From Antilocapra americana (Eukaryota > Chordata > Mammalia > Artiodactyla > Antilocapridae): a DNA stretch of 64,000 bases. The notes beneath the pieces were generated by a model that was given only the letters and a program-made list of their open reading frames with translations, made no database searches and was not told the DNA's origin. How positions within the stretch are numbered: position 1 is the stretch's first letter; every line of letters begins with the position of its first letter. The stretch spans positions 13,672,915 through 13,736,914 of the forward strand of contig ML661885.1 in the NCBI GenBank assembly GCA_007570785.1, read 5' to 3'. Below, piece after piece: positions 26,441-38,337 of the stretch. A program made the position numbers and the translations under genes.

Positions 26441-27094
26441 AACAGCAAGTTATTTCAAATAATTCTAATTAAGAAAAAAAATATTAAATTTTATCTCTAG
26501 TGTCCAGTATCAGTTAAAAAAAAAAAATCCTAGGTATTTAGCTTAGGAGGAAAAAATGGGCATTTGACACCAAAATCATTCTATCTATCTAAATACTATT
26601 AAACACATTCATTCATAATTTGTACCTGATTAAAGAGCAGCTCATTTTTAGGAGGAGCTGCTCACAAAGCCTTTCCTATCTATATGATGCACTAAATAAG
26701 ACTAGCCTAAGAACAGCATACAATTATTTATTTTTTAAACTCATCAGTGGTATGTGTTAATATATCTTGTGAAATATATTCTCATATGCTCTGCACCTTA
26801 GTTCCCTAGTAAAAACTGAACAGTTCACTGAAGAGGCTCAAATAGAGAAAATATAATCAAATGTTTTTTTTATCATTTTTCTTGTTTAACGAAGAAACAT
26901 TGTAAACTTACTATAGTTCTTATGCTCAGGAAATTCTACTAGCTGTTCCTTGCCAAATCAAGACAAATAGTATCCAGCACCACACACATACACACATGAA
27001 CACACACAGAGGAATGAAATTTAACCCTGATCTTAAATTAGTTTGATATGATACTCAATTATAAAGCACCTTGAATGACAAATATAAAAAAGAA
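26441..27094. other. Intron DNA, AT-rich
   Basis: Contains A runs at 26474-26482 and 26516-26527 and a degenerate CA-rich stretch at 26978-27009. No gene or family is recognised. Confidence 0.4.
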
Positions 27095-27530
27095 GATGGG
27101 GTATTGATATACAATGGAATACTAGTAAGAAAGAAAGCGGAAGTTGCTCAGTCATGTCCAACTCTTTGTGACCCCACGGACTGTAGCCCTCCAGGTTCCT
27201 CTGTCTATTGAATTCTCCAGGCAAGAATATTGGGGTGGGTTTCTATTTCTTTCTTCAGGGGATCTTCCCAACCCAGGGACTGAACCTAGGCTTCCTGCAC
27301 TGCAGGCAGATTCTTTACCGCCTGACCACCAGGGAAGACTCAGCCATTTGCAAATAAAGCCATTTGCAGCAATATGGATGAACCCAGAGACTGTCATACT
27401 AAGTGAAGTAAGACAGAGAAAGAAAAATACCATGTGATATCACTTACATGCGGATTCTAAAAAATGATACAAATTAACTTATTTACAAAACAGAAATGCA
27501 GACTCACAGACATAGGAAATCTATGGTTAA
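27095..27530 (+). mobile_element. L1 3' end fragment, split by a Bov-tA
   Basis: 'tatacaatggaatactagta' before the SINE and 'gccatttgcagcaatatgga' after it are consecutive parts of L1 ORF2 and its 3' region. They are followed by 'gactgtcatactaagtgaag' and 'actcacagacataggaaa'. Confidence 0.7.
27140..27337 (-). mobile_element. Bov-tA SINE inside L1
   Basis: A reverse copy from 'gaagttgctcagtcatgtcc' to 'cgcctgaccaccagggaaga'. It interrupts the L1 ORF2 end. Confidence 0.88.
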
Positions 27531-28050
27531 TCAATAAAGGGTTAGATTTGCAGGCAGGAACTTAAGCAAAGCCCAAATCCATTGTTTACAGTCCGAATGA
27601 CTTGGCAGAGCAGGTCATGGTAAAATCTTGAGAAGTCCAAGCTTATCAACAAATAGCTGGTAGTGACAAAGGGCAATAAACCATAATTACTGAGGTACAT
27701 TCCAAATGTAGTACCTTCAATGTATAGTCCCTGAAAACTTTCAGGGCTCAAAAAATGACTTTAGCATCTGAGGAATACATAATTCAGAGAGGCCTTGTTT
27801 GTGGTAGGATCAAAGGATAAATCTGTGGGAGTACTTTAAGAATATCATCATCATATAAAATCATCTGCTACTACAACAGGAAAGCAAAGTAGGGTCTTCT
27901 AATATTAGTTGTTCAAAAAATAGTAACTCTGATTGGAGCCATGTGACTGATGAGCCATTCTTCAGCTCCCATGTGAATTTCCATCCTTTCCTTAATGTAA
28001 ATAGTTGATTACTCCCCAAGTTAAGATTACCATGTATATGTATCATACAT
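27531..28050. other. Intron DNA, no recognised element
   Basis: Single-copy-looking sequence. No splice-flanked frame or repeat is recognised. Confidence 0.4.
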
Positions 28051-28243
28051 GAAAGTGAAAGTACTCAGTCATGTCCGACTCTCTGTGACCCCATGGACTA
28101 TTCAGTCCACGGAATTCTCCAGGCCAGAATACTGGAGTGGGTAGCCGTTCCTTTCTCCAGGGCATCTTCTGAACCCAGCGATTGAACCCAGCGCTCTTGT
28201 ACTTCAGGCAGATTCTTTACCATCTGAGCCACCAGGGAAGCCC
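28051..28243 (-). mobile_element. Bov-tA SINE (shorter subfamily)
   Basis: A reverse copy starting 'gaaagtgaaagtactcagtc'. It has the shortened 'ccatggactattcagtccac' junction that marks a subfamily distinct from most neighbours, and ends 'gagccaccagggaagccc'. Confidence 0.88.
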
Positions 28244-28628
28244 ATGGTGGCCACCATATATATTGTCCATAAACCTCTGCTAGATACTTACACAGAAAAT
28301 GCCTAAAGCTAGATTTAAGCTTCAAGGAGCAGAATTGGATTTACCTTTAAAGTTAGCCACCAAGCATCAAGCACACCTACAGATTAATCACATTAGTTCA
28401 CTGACTCAGAGCTGTGGCTGGTAAAATGAAATTCACTATGCTGTTGAAAAGATAACGAAGGAACGTGGCACCTATATGAGCCACTAAGGATACCTATCTG
28501 TCTCCAAGAGGTGACCAGGAAGCCTTAACAAGGCTCTCCACTAATACTGGAGAGATTTTCAAGGAGAGAAGATATTTGAGAAAATCTCCAAATTCAGAAG
28601 TGGTTTACATTCATCTCAAAACTGCCTC
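28244..28628. other. Intron DNA, no recognised element
   Basis: No exon or repeat is recognised. Confidence 0.4.
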
Positions 28629-28913
28629 AAATCAACCCTGAGTATTCTTTGGAAGGACTGAAGCTGAAGTTTCAATACTTTGGCTACTTGAGGCGAACAG
28701 CCATCACTGGAAAAGACCATGACACTGGGAAAGGTTGAGGGCAAAAGGAGAAGGGAGCAGCAGTGGATGAGATGGTTACATAGCATCAATGACTCAAGAG
28801 ACATGAATTTGAGCAAACTCTGGAAGATAGTGAAGGACAGGGAAGCCTGGCATGCTGCAGGCTTCATGGAGTCACAAACAGCTGGACACTGCTTAGCGAC
28901 TGAACAACAACAC
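28629..28913 (+). mobile_element. BovB 3' end fragment
   Basis: From 'aaatcaaccctgagtattct' through 'gatggttacatagcatcaat' to 'cttagcgactgaacaacaac'. More diverged than other copies. Confidence 0.88.
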
Positions 28914-29469
28914 TGCCTCACCGAAAGTAGCTATGGGCTAGTTATTTATAAAAAACACTGTCACTCTTTTTATTTCTTACGTGGGTCCACATATACTTGG
29001 TTCTGCTGAGTTCATCAATTTGTGGTTTAAAAAACCCTCAAGGAATTTTCTCCTTCTTAATCAACTTTGAGTCAAGGATTTACAGGATAATTGAGAATAC
29101 TCTATAACGGCTTGTTAAATGAAACTGTTCAATCAGAATGCTGAAGTTTAAAAAAAAGAGAGCAACCATTCATTACACATCTCTTATTGAAAGATTTACC
29201 CCACCCATGAAATCTTGTCCAAAACAAACAAACCAACCATCAAATCTAAATCTAATTCAGCTTCTGGATCTAGCTACTGATGTGTAGGAAATACAGAGAA
29301 CAAAAGACTACGTGATAAAGGGACACAATGGAGATGCAATCAGGAAAACCCACTCTCAGGAACGCTACAAGAGAGATGGTCTGATTATTTCAACAGATAT
29401 ACTAGAGGTTAAAAAAAAATAGATTAAGTGAGAATGCACTATTAAAATACCTATTAAGACACATACAAT
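28914..29469. other. Intron DNA, possibly the left part of the old L1
   Basis: No gene is recognised. The A-rich sequence from about 29280 may already be decayed L1, but I cannot place it reliably. Confidence 0.35.
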
Positions 29470-30140
29470 AAACTATCAAAAAAAAATAAAACCATTGGGA
29501 AAAACACTTTATAAACTAGGAACAGAAGACAGAAGGAAAACTATCTCAATATACTATAAAGGCCATATATGAAAAGCCCAAAAGCAACATCATACTCAAT
29601 GTTTAAAGTCAAAATACTTTTCCTCTATGAACAGGAACAAGTCAAGGATGTCATTTCTATTTGACATAGTACTGGAAGTCCTAGCCAGTAAAACTAGGTA
29701 AGAAATAAAAAACATCCAAATAGGAAAATAAGAAGCAAAATTATCTTTATTCACAGATGACATGATCTTATATGTAGAAAATGCCAGAGTTTCTAAAAAC
29801 TGTTAGAACGAATAAATGAATTCAGCATAGTTATAGGATAAAAAATCAGCACACAAAAATCAGCTGCATTTTTATATACTAACAATGAACAATCCATAAA
29901 GGAAATTAAGAAAATTTCACTTAAAAAACCATTAAAAGGAATAAAATACTTAGAAATAAATCTAACAAAGTAGCCAAAAGACTTACATACTAAAAACTAT
30001 AAAATGTTGCTGAAAGAAATCAAAAGAGACATAATTAAAAGGAAAAACATTCCACCCTCACAGATGGAAGACTTAATATTAAGATATCAATAGTACCCAA
30101 TGTGACTTATATATTTAATGCAATCTCTATCAAATTTTTT

Positions 30141-30335
30141 TGTGTGTGTTAGTCATTCAGTCATGTCTGACTTCATGACCCCATGGACTATAGCCCACCA
30201 GGCTCCTCTGCCCATGGAGTGAATTCTCCAGGCAAGAAATTGGAGTGGGTTGCCAATCCATTCTCCAGGGGATCTTCCCAACCCAGGAATTGAATCCAGG
30301 CCTCCCACACTGCAGGCAGATTCTTTACCATCTGC
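30141..30335 (-). mobile_element. Bov-tA SINE inside old L1
   Basis: A reverse copy from 'tgtgtgtgttagtcattcag' to 'gcagattctttaccatctg', lacking the last bases of the tRNA-like head. Confidence 0.88.
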
Positions 30336-30545
30336 GAGAAGAATATTTTCAGTAGATCAAAATATTAAGGGGATTTTTAATGGTATTTTTTTGCAAAACC
30401 AGAAAAACCCATCCTAAAATTTATATGCAATCTCAAAGGATCCCGAAAAGCCAAAACAATTTTGAAAAATAAAAACAAAGTTGGATTTCATACTTCTTAA
30501 TTTCAAAACTTAATCATAAAGCCACAGCAGTCAAAGCAGTATGGT

Positions 30546-31040
30546 ATATAGAGACATGGACAGACTGAGAGACTGTCATACAGCATGAAGTGAGTCAGAA
30601 AGAGAAAAATGTCATATATTAAAATACATATATGTGCAATCTAGAAAAATGGCATAGATGATCTTATTTACAAAAGAGAGAGACACAGATGTAGAGAACA
30701 AACATGGATACACCAAGGGAGCAAGGAGAAAGATAGGAAGAATTGGGAGATTGGGATTATCAAACATACACACACACACACACACACACATCACATATAC
30801 ATATATATATATATATATATACATACTATTGATACTATGTATGAAATAGATGACTAATGAGAACATACTATATATAGCACAGGTAACTCTACTCAATGCT
30901 TTGTGGTAACCTAAATGGGAAGGAATTCAAAAGAGAGGGGATATATGTATACGTGTATATATGTATACTTTGCTCAACAGCAGAAACTAACAACACTGCA
31001 AAGCAACTATACTCCATTGCAAATTAATTAAAAAATAGCC
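30546..31040 (+). mobile_element. L1 3' end inserted in the old L1
   Basis: A second, different L1 3' end ('gagactgtcatacagcatga', 'aatctagaaaaatggcatag', 'aactatactccattgcaaat') interrupts the host L1 between 'gcagtatggta' and 'agactggcatagt', which are adjacent in intact L1. It carries the CA/TA microsatellite. Confidence 0.7.
30769..30822. repeat. (CA)n followed by (TA)n microsatellite
   Basis: About 11 CA units (30769-30790) are followed by about 12 TA units up to 30820. It is likely length-polymorphic. Confidence 0.9.
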
Positions 31041-31587
31041 ATTTATAAAGACTGGCATAGTGACAGACATATGGACTACTGGAATGCAACAGAGCTCAGA
31101 AGCAAATTCCCACACATATGGTCAAATGACTTTCAAACAGAGTTCCAGGATTATTCAATGAGGAAAAGATAGCCTTTTCAACAAATAATGCTGTGGAAAC
31201 TGGATATCCACATGCAAAAGAATAAAGTTGGATCCATACTTTATACCATACATAAAAATGAACTCAACATGGATGAAATACCTAAACATAAGAGTGAAGC
31301 TATAAAACTCTTTGGGAAAAACGCTTCAGATGCTGAATCTGGCAAGTGAATTCTTGGCTATGAAAATGCACAGGCAACAAAAGGAAAATAGATAAATTTG
31401 ACTATATCTAAAAACTTCTGTGCATCAAAGGATCCAATTAACAGAATGAAAAGGTAACCTATGTAATAGTAGAAAATATTTAAGCCCATAACTGATAGGT
31501 TAATATCCAGGATATATAAAGAACACCTATAACACAGCCATTTAAAAAAAAAAAAAACCAGTTAAAAAATGGGCAAAGAACTTAATA

Positions 31588-31793
31588 GCTATCCTGGTGG
31601 TTCAGCTGGTAAAGAATCCCCCTGCAATGAGGGAGACCTGGGTTCAATCCCTGGGTTGGGAAGATTCCCTGAAGAAGGGACGGCTACCCACTCCAGTATT
31701 CTTGCCTGGAAAATTCCATGAACAGAGGAGCCTGGCAGGCCCCAGTCCATGGGATTGCAAAGAGTCGGACACGACTGAGCGACTTTCACTTTC
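31588..31793 (+). mobile_element. Bov-tA SINE inside old L1
   Basis: A forward copy from 'gctatcctggtggttcagct' to 'gagcgactttcactttc'. It is close to the family consensus, so it is one of the younger insertions of this composite. Confidence 0.9.
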
Positions 31794-32061
31794 AAAGATA
31801 TACAAATGATCAGCAAGCACATGAAAAGATGCTCAGCACCACTAATCATTAGGGAAATACAAATCAAAATCACGATGAGATACCACCTCACACTCACTAG
31901 GATGGCTACTATAAAAGAACTGGACAATAACACGTGTTGATAAAAATATAGAGAAATCGGAACACTTGTGCACTGCTGGCACAGCTGTTATGGAAAACAG
32001 TATGGCAATTCCTCAAAAAACTAAGCATAGGATCACCATGTGATCCAGCAATTCTACTTCT

Positions 32062-32605
32062 GAAAGTGAAAGCTGCTCAGTCGTGTCCAACTCTTTGTGA
32101 CCCCATGGACAGTCCTTCCAATGAATATTCAGGGTTGATTTCCTTGAGGATTGACTGGCTGGATCTCCTTGCAGGCCAAGGGACTCTCAAGAATCTTCTC
32201 CAGCACCACAATTCAAAAGCATCAGTTCTTAGGCATTCAGCCTTCTTTATGGTACAACTCTTACATCCCTACAAGACTACTGGAAAAACCATACCTTTGA
32301 TTATACAGACCTTTGTCGGCAAAGTAATGTCTCTGCTTTTTAATACGGTGTCTAGTTTTGTCATAGCTTTTCTTCCAACGAACAAGCATCTCTTAATTTC
32401 TAGCTATAGTCACTGTCCAGAGTGAATTTGAAGCCCATGAAAATAAAATCTGTCACTGTTTCCATTGTTTCCCCATCTACTTGCCATGAAGTGATGAGAC
32501 TGGATGCCATGACCTTCCTTTTTTGAAGGCTGAGTTTTAAGCCAGCCTTTTCACTTTCCTCTTTCAACCTTCATCAAGAGGTTTTTTAGTTCCTCTTCAG
32601 TTTCG
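32062..32605 (-). mobile_element. BovB with internal deletion, inside old L1
   Basis: The reverse element starts with the terminal 50 bp of BovB ('cagtcgtgtccaactctttg') up to 'ccccatgga' at about 32110. It then jumps to 'cagtccttccaatgaatatt', about 200 bp further inside BovB, and continues into the RT region ('ttgccatgaagtgatgagac'). The middle of the 3' end is missing. Confidence 0.85.
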
Positions 32606-32745
32606 AAAAGGAAAGGAATTCTGACACATGCATAAAACATGAATAAACCTTCAAGACATTATGCTAAGTGAAGTAAGCTACTTACAGAAAGACTAATACT
32701 GTGTGATTTTACTCATATAAGGTATTGAGGAGAGTCAAATCAGAT

Positions 32746-33120
32746 AACCATACTAAGTGCAGTAACTGAGACAAAGACAAATGCATGATATTGCTTACAC
32801 ATAGAACCTAAAAAATGAAACAAATCAACTTATTTACAAAACAGAAATAAATAGACTCACAGGCATAGAAAACAAATTTACAGTTACCAAAGGAGAAGGG
32901 GAGGATAAAATTAGGAGTATGGGATTAACAGACACACACCATTATATATAAAATAAACAATAAGGATTTACTGTTTAGCACAGGGAATTACATTCAGCAT
33001 CTTATAATAATCTACAATAAAAAAGAATCTGAAAAAAAATCTATGTACACACAAAAATATATAAGTGTACATCTGAAAATAACACAATGTTATAAACCAA
33101 CTGTAGTTCAATAAACATAG
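32746..33120 (+). mobile_element. L1 3' end inserted in the 3' end of the old L1
   Basis: 'aaacaaatcaacttatttac' through 'ccaactgtagttcaataaa' is an L1 3' end. It is flanked by 'gagagtcaaat' on the left (about 32731) and 'gagagtaatcaaaa' on the right (about 33119). This looks like a target duplication and separates two parts of the host L1. Confidence 0.65.
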
Positions 33121-33400
33121 AGAGTAATCAAAATTATAGAGACATAAAGTAAAATGGTGGTTGCCAGGTGCTGGAGGAAGGGGGAAATGGGGAGTTATTT
33201 AACCATATAGACTTTCAGTTTTACAAGATCAAAAGAATTCTGGAGATTGGCTGCACAATAATGTGGATGTATTTAATACTACTGAACTGTATGTTTATCA
33301 ACTGTTAAGAAGGTAGTTAATCTTATGTGTTTATTTTACTACAATTTAAAATCAAAATAGAATGGGAGAACTGTAATTGTTGATTAGACATTTAATATTA

Positions 33401-34549
33401 AGAAATTATTAATTTTGCTAGGCGGCTGAAGTCCTGAGTTCTATCCTAAAAATTCTTTTAATGGAGTCTTAAATATATATTGAAATACATACAAACGAAA
33501 TAATACAATCTTTATTTGAAAAAGAATCCCCCAATAGAGCCAGGTAGGGAGGGATGTGGTTAAGGACACAGATGCAACAAGATTAACTAGGATTTGATAA
33601 TTGTTACAGTTGGCAGAGGTTACACTGGGTTTCATTATATCAATACTATTTCATCTACTTTTGTAGATATTTAGAATTGTCTATACTAAATTTTAAAAAA
33701 GTAGACAAAAATATTCACTGAGACAAGATTGGTTGTCTTCTGGCTGTAAAACTATAGACTGAAAAACATTTTGAAAATGTAAAGCACACTCAAACCATAC
33801 TTTTAAAATGACGATTTTTTTTTAAGTCAAAGTTCCAAAAGCCCTTGCAAAGTTCCTCAGCATATCCTCTTTTATTGAAAAGAAGATGCTTGGACATGCT
33901 TGTTCATCTGTACTCAGACTTAAAGAGATTTGGAATATACACAGGGGTTATGTGTCTGACACTGCCTTGTCTGTATTAACACTACTAATTTTTATCAAAG
34001 GGGTTGGCCTTTTCCAGGAAGCCAGAGAAACTTCTATTTAATATATTTATAACTGAAGCCATAGGAGAAGCATGGTCACACTGCAACACTGATGGGCTGC
34101 AAAGGAGAATTCCCAGCACAATTTAAGAATAGCAGTAACCCTAGAAGCATCTCATTTAGGACCGCTGGCATTTAGTTTTTGGTTGTGTAGCTCCTGATCC
34201 TTTTTTTTTTCTGGCTCATGATACTAGTGTTATCATTTAACATTCTATCATTGGCCTTTTCTTACTAGTTAAGTGATTGTAGTTCCCAGAGAACACTTGT
34301 CATGAGTAATACAGAATATTTGTTTCCTTCCTAAGATTGCTATTCCTTTTGATATTCTGTGGTTTCCCTCTTTGTGGGTTTAGCAGTGTTGGTTTAGATC
34401 AGCCCATGAAGGACTGCTGCTGAAGATTCATTCATCTCCTACTGACTATCTTCTTTATTAATCTAAAAGCTCCCTGAAGCCAGGAATTATGGCTAGGCAC
34501 CTATTACACTACTATGTTGCATTCAAGAAATTATTAAGGATGGACTGCA
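33401..34549. other. Intron DNA with possible ancient L1 remains
   Basis: 33455-33690 contains 'gatttgataattgttacagt' and 'tcatctacttttgtagatat', which resemble old L1 3' end sequence. The rest, to 34549, shows nothing I recognise apart from A and T runs at 33815-33824 and 34201-34210. Confidence 0.4.
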
Positions 34550-34835
34550 CTTTTTGAACTTTTTATTTTGTACTGGAGTATAGCTGATTAACAATGTTGT
34601 GATAGTTTCAGGTGAAAAGTGAAGGGACTCAGCCATACATATACATGTATCCATCCTCCCCCAAACCCCTGTCTCATCCGGGCTGCCACATAACACTGAG
34701 CAGAGTTCCTGTGCTATACAGTAGGTCCTTGTTGGTATTCCATTTTAAATACAGCAGTGTGTACCTGTCCATCCTAAACTCCCTAACTATCCATTCCCCC
34801 TGGCAATCATGTTTGTTTTCTAAGAAGGAGGGACA
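34550..34835 (-). mobile_element. L1 3' end fragment
   Basis: Reverse L1 3' end: 'ggagtatagctgattaacaa', 'tgctatacagtaggtccttg' and 'ccccctggcaatcatgttt' are the usual succession on the complementary strand of artiodactyl L1 3' ends. Confidence 0.75.
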
Positions 34836-35792
34836 GTTTGAATGACTCAGTGGTACCAAGCCAGGAGACAAATGGTGACTCAGGCAGAAGAGGGGTGCAT
34901 GGACAAGTGCGTATCTTGGGTCCTTCAGCCCATATAATACGAATGGTCTTGGATGTGCAACTAGGGAACGGTGGCATCTGATGGTGAAATTTTCTGAAAT
35001 ACTCCACGGACATTTTCAGTGATCATTACCCACAACAAAACTACTGTAGGCCAGAAGGCTAAGGTACCGGGTATCATCTACTATTGTTATGAAAACTTCT
35101 TCAGATGGGATCTTAAATTTTGGTTAGTCCTAACATGGAAACCACATGGCATTAGCATGGAATCCAGATCCAGGGGGAAGAGCGATAGAGGTTACTTTCT
35201 GACATGACTTTGTTTTATTTAGGTGATCAAGGTGAAGTTTATGCTGCTCAGATTATCTTATTGGCCATTTATGTTGGGAAATATCATGGTCACCTCTGCA
35301 TTGCTAATTCCAGTATTTGAACATGATATTTGATCTTACCTATCTGTGAAATTGCTTTGAAGGGTGGTATGCACTCAATCATAATTCTCGTTTCATGGCT
35401 GCAATGGCAATTTAATCTGTTTTTAATGGCAAACATGACCACCTCCTGTACCTACCCACCCTCCCTGCCACCCCTCTCCCCAAACTGAGACTGATTCAAA
35501 AATGCTTTTCTTAATTCACTTTCATCTACTTTCTCAAAATTCTATTTTTGGCTCAGAGTATTCATGGTCCTTTGAGCCTCAAAATAGTTTAAGAAAAACC
35601 TATTTATGTTTTCTTGGGTTTTTAGAACACGATTCAGAATGTTTTTGAGTATAAAGATAAAATCCTTTGTCGTTCCTCTAGGAAACTTAAAGCTAACCAT
35701 TCATCTAGCCATAAAAATATCCCTTCCTTTTATGTAACTATTTTGAAAGATATATCCCAAGGTTTTTAGTTTTGGTTTAATGCTCCAGTTTC
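34836..35792. other. Intron DNA, no recognised element
   Basis: About 950 bp without a recognised exon or repeat. A C-rich stretch lies at 35445-35480. Confidence 0.45.
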
Positions 35793-36612
35793 TCACTTCC
35801 ACTGTATAAGCATAAGGGATTTGAATTAGGTCATACCTGAATGGTCTAGTGGTTTCCCCTACTTTCTTCAATTTGTCTGAACTTGGCAATAAGGAGTTCA
35901 TGATCTGAGCCACAGTCAGCTCCTGGTCTTGTTTTTGCTGACTGTATAGAGCTTCTCCATCTTTGGCTACAAAGAATATAATCAATCTGGTTTCAGGATT
36001 GACCATCTGGTGATGTCCATGTGTAGTCTTTTCTTGTGTTGTGGGAAGAGGGTGTTTGCTATGACCAGTGTGTTCTCTTTGCAAAACTCTATTAGCCTTT
36101 GCCCTGCTTCATTTTGTACACCAAGGCCAAATTTGCCTGTTACTCCAGGTATTTCTTGACTGCCTACTTTTGCATTCCAGTCCCCTATAACGAAAAGGAT
36201 ATCTTTTGAGGGTGTTAATTCTAGAAGGTCTTGGGTGAAGAATTGATGCTTTTGAACTGTGGTGTTGGAGAAGACTCTTGAGAGTCCCTTAGACTGCAAG
36301 GAGATCCAACCAGTCAATCCTAAAGGAAATCAGTCCTGAATAATTCACTGGAAGAACTGATGCTGAAGCTGGAACTCCAACACTTTGGCCACTTGATGCG
36401 AAGAACTGGCTTATTGGAAAAGACCCTGATGCTAGGAAAGAATGAAGGTAGGAGGAGAAGGGGACGACAGAGGATGAGATGGTTGGATGGCATCACCAAC
36501 TCATTGGACATGAATTTGAGTAAGCTCCAGGAGTTGGTGATGGACAGGAAGGCCTGGTGTGCTGCAGTCCATGGGGTCACAGAGAGTCGGACACAACTGA
36601 GAGACTGAACTG
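35793..36612 (+). mobile_element. BovB with 5' inversion (twin-primed)
   Basis: 35793-36238 is BovB endonuclease-region sequence in reverse ('attccagtcccctataacga' complements the GDWNAKVGS codons). From 36239 ('aattgatgcttttgaactgt') to 36612 the BovB 3' end runs forward to its terminus. The upstream part is inverted and the middle of ORF2 is missing, as expected from twin priming during target-primed reverse transcription. The minus-strand frame at 35982-36317 retains GDWNAKVGSQ. Confidence 0.85.
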
Positions 36613-36731
36613 GACAGAAGTCACCTAAGTTTTACCGTAAAAACAATTAAAAATGGCACCAAATGTTAATAAGTTTCTCTTTATTGTTTATATATACCAT
36701 ATATAATTATGTCATTCTAAATATATATTAT

Positions 36732-36906
36732 TGTGTGCTCAGTCACTTAACTGTTCTGACTCTTTGTGACCCCATGGACTGTAGCCCACCAGGCAAGAAC
36801 ACTGGAGTGCGTTGCCATTTCCTCCACCAGGGACATTCCCGACCCAGGGATCAAACCTATGTTTCCGAATTGGCAGACAGATTCTTTACCACTTGAGCTA
36901 CCACCA
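36732..36906 (-). mobile_element. Bov-tA SINE, partly deleted
   Basis: A reverse copy from 'tgtgtgctcagtcacttaac' to 'taccacttgagctaccacca'. About 25 bp of the body ('ctcctctgtccatggaattc' area) are missing after 'cccaccagg'. Confidence 0.85.
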
Positions 36907-38187
36907 CTAGACTAGATATATGGACAATGTATTAAAAGAAATAACTGTTCGTATTGTTAATATAACTCTAGTTCCTATATCCACACCTTTGCACATTTTG
37001 CCCCTTCATTCTTTTTTTTAACCATATTTTTCTAAACTTTAAAGCAAAAACAAAAAAAAAGTCAAATATATCAGGCAAAAGTATAGGCAATATACACTTA
37101 TCCAATTTAAGTTCTTTTAGTTGAGACTTTTAAGAAATATTTTAATATCTAAGTTGTTTTCCTTTTAGATAGCTGCAGCATTCCAAGCTAGGAACTGGGT
37201 TCTACAAAGCACCAATGATGCCAGGGGTTCATTTAGCTGAAAGCCAAAAAATTAGTTTTGCTTTTTAATTTTTACCTATTACTATCTCCAATTTCCAAGT
37301 ACATTTTAAATACATGATAAATGTCTTTTGTGTCTCTCCTATTGAATAGGTGCCCCATTCAATACTGATCTGATCTATACAGATTCCTGGCAATTGCTAT
37401 TCTATTTTGGATCAAAAAGTAGAATCTATCATGTTTTTACAATGCTATTTAAAGAATTTATCTTAGGCTAAAAGATGGTTCAACTATTTCAGAAAGTCTG
37501 ACTAGTACCCTGGGATATGGTACTTATATTTTAAATTTGTGGACTGAAAGGTAAGGTTTCTAAAATTTCTATTTGCCCTGACCCTGTGTGGGCAGTTAAG
37601 CCTCCAGTGGTGAATAATTACCAGGACTGATGTGGCCCAGTGAGGTGTGATGGGAAGGTTTGTAAGCAGGTTTACGAGGATTTGTTGGTCAATGTGAAAT
37701 CTTGTAAAGTCTACTCAAAGCAACAACAATATTGGCCAGTCTCAATCCAAGAAAAGAAGAAAAAACAAGCCATCCTGGCCCCATTAAGCAACTCCTTATT
37801 TTGAATGCTAGTATTACAGCCATGAACAGGGCCTGCATGCCATTGAAAACACATTCTCTTCATTCAGGATCCTTTGTTTTGGAGAAAAAGAAGCTGAAAA
37901 ACAGGAATGGGCAGGCACTCTGAGTCCAGGGGTGGCTTATTTTCAAGGCCCCATGCTGGCTGCTCACAAGGGAAGGATTAAAAATAAGATGAGAAAATTA
38001 ACTCCCTTATTGGAGAGAGGGGAAAAAAATGCTAAAAATTTCTTTAAAAAATATTTCTACAAGTGTTATGTAAATAATCTGTACAGACTATGAGACCCAA
38101 AGATTGCATTTTTTTCCCCTCTAATCTGTCTCAAGTTATCAATACTATTAAAGGAATATTAACTTTTGCAATTTTATACAACCTTAT
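36907..38187. other. Intron DNA, no recognised element
   Basis: About 1.3 kb, AT-rich, with A runs near 37045-37060. One 63-codon frame at 37732-37923 has no recognised family and no splice context. Confidence 0.45.
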
Positions 38188-38200
38188 CATGTCAAGTTTT

Positions 38201-38324
38201 TTTTTTTCCTTCACTTTGCCTTTTATTTTATTTTATTTTTTTCAGTTCTGAATATATATATATATATTTATTTATTTTTTTTACTTTTTTTTCCATACAA
38301 TGTCATGATATCACCATGGGTTTA
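38201..38324 (-). mobile_element. 124-bp L1 3' UTR insertion with target duplication
   Basis: T-rich sequence (the reversed poly(A)) is followed by 'catacaatgtcatgatatca' and 'ccatgggttta'. This is the reverse complement of the end of the L1 at 20560-20600. 'catgtcaagtttt' flanks it at 38188-38200 and 38325-38337, a 13-bp target duplication. A short TA run lies inside (about 38255-38270). Confidence 0.9.
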
Positions 38325-38337
38325 CATGTCAAGTTTT

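Larger units (their letters stand above)
29470..33400 (+). mobile_element. Old L1 carrying five later insertions
   Basis: Pieces of one L1 follow each other in ORF2 order. The RT region spans 29500-30120 ('cacagatgacatgatctta' is the FADD area). 30385-30545 ends in 'cagtcaaagcagtatggta'. 31048-31580 includes 'gggcaaagaacttaata'. 31795-32061 includes 'acaaatcaaaatcacgatga'. The 3' end is at 32620-32745 and 33125-33400 ('aatggtggttgccaggtgct'). Two Bov-tA, one BovB and two younger L1 3' ends interrupt it. All frames are broken. Confidence 0.75.

Noticed and set aside
31588..31793. tRNA gene signal in Bov-tA copies
   Set aside because: The A- and B-box-like sequences belong to the tRNA-derived head of the SINE. 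No cloverleaf with an intact anticodon stem is present.
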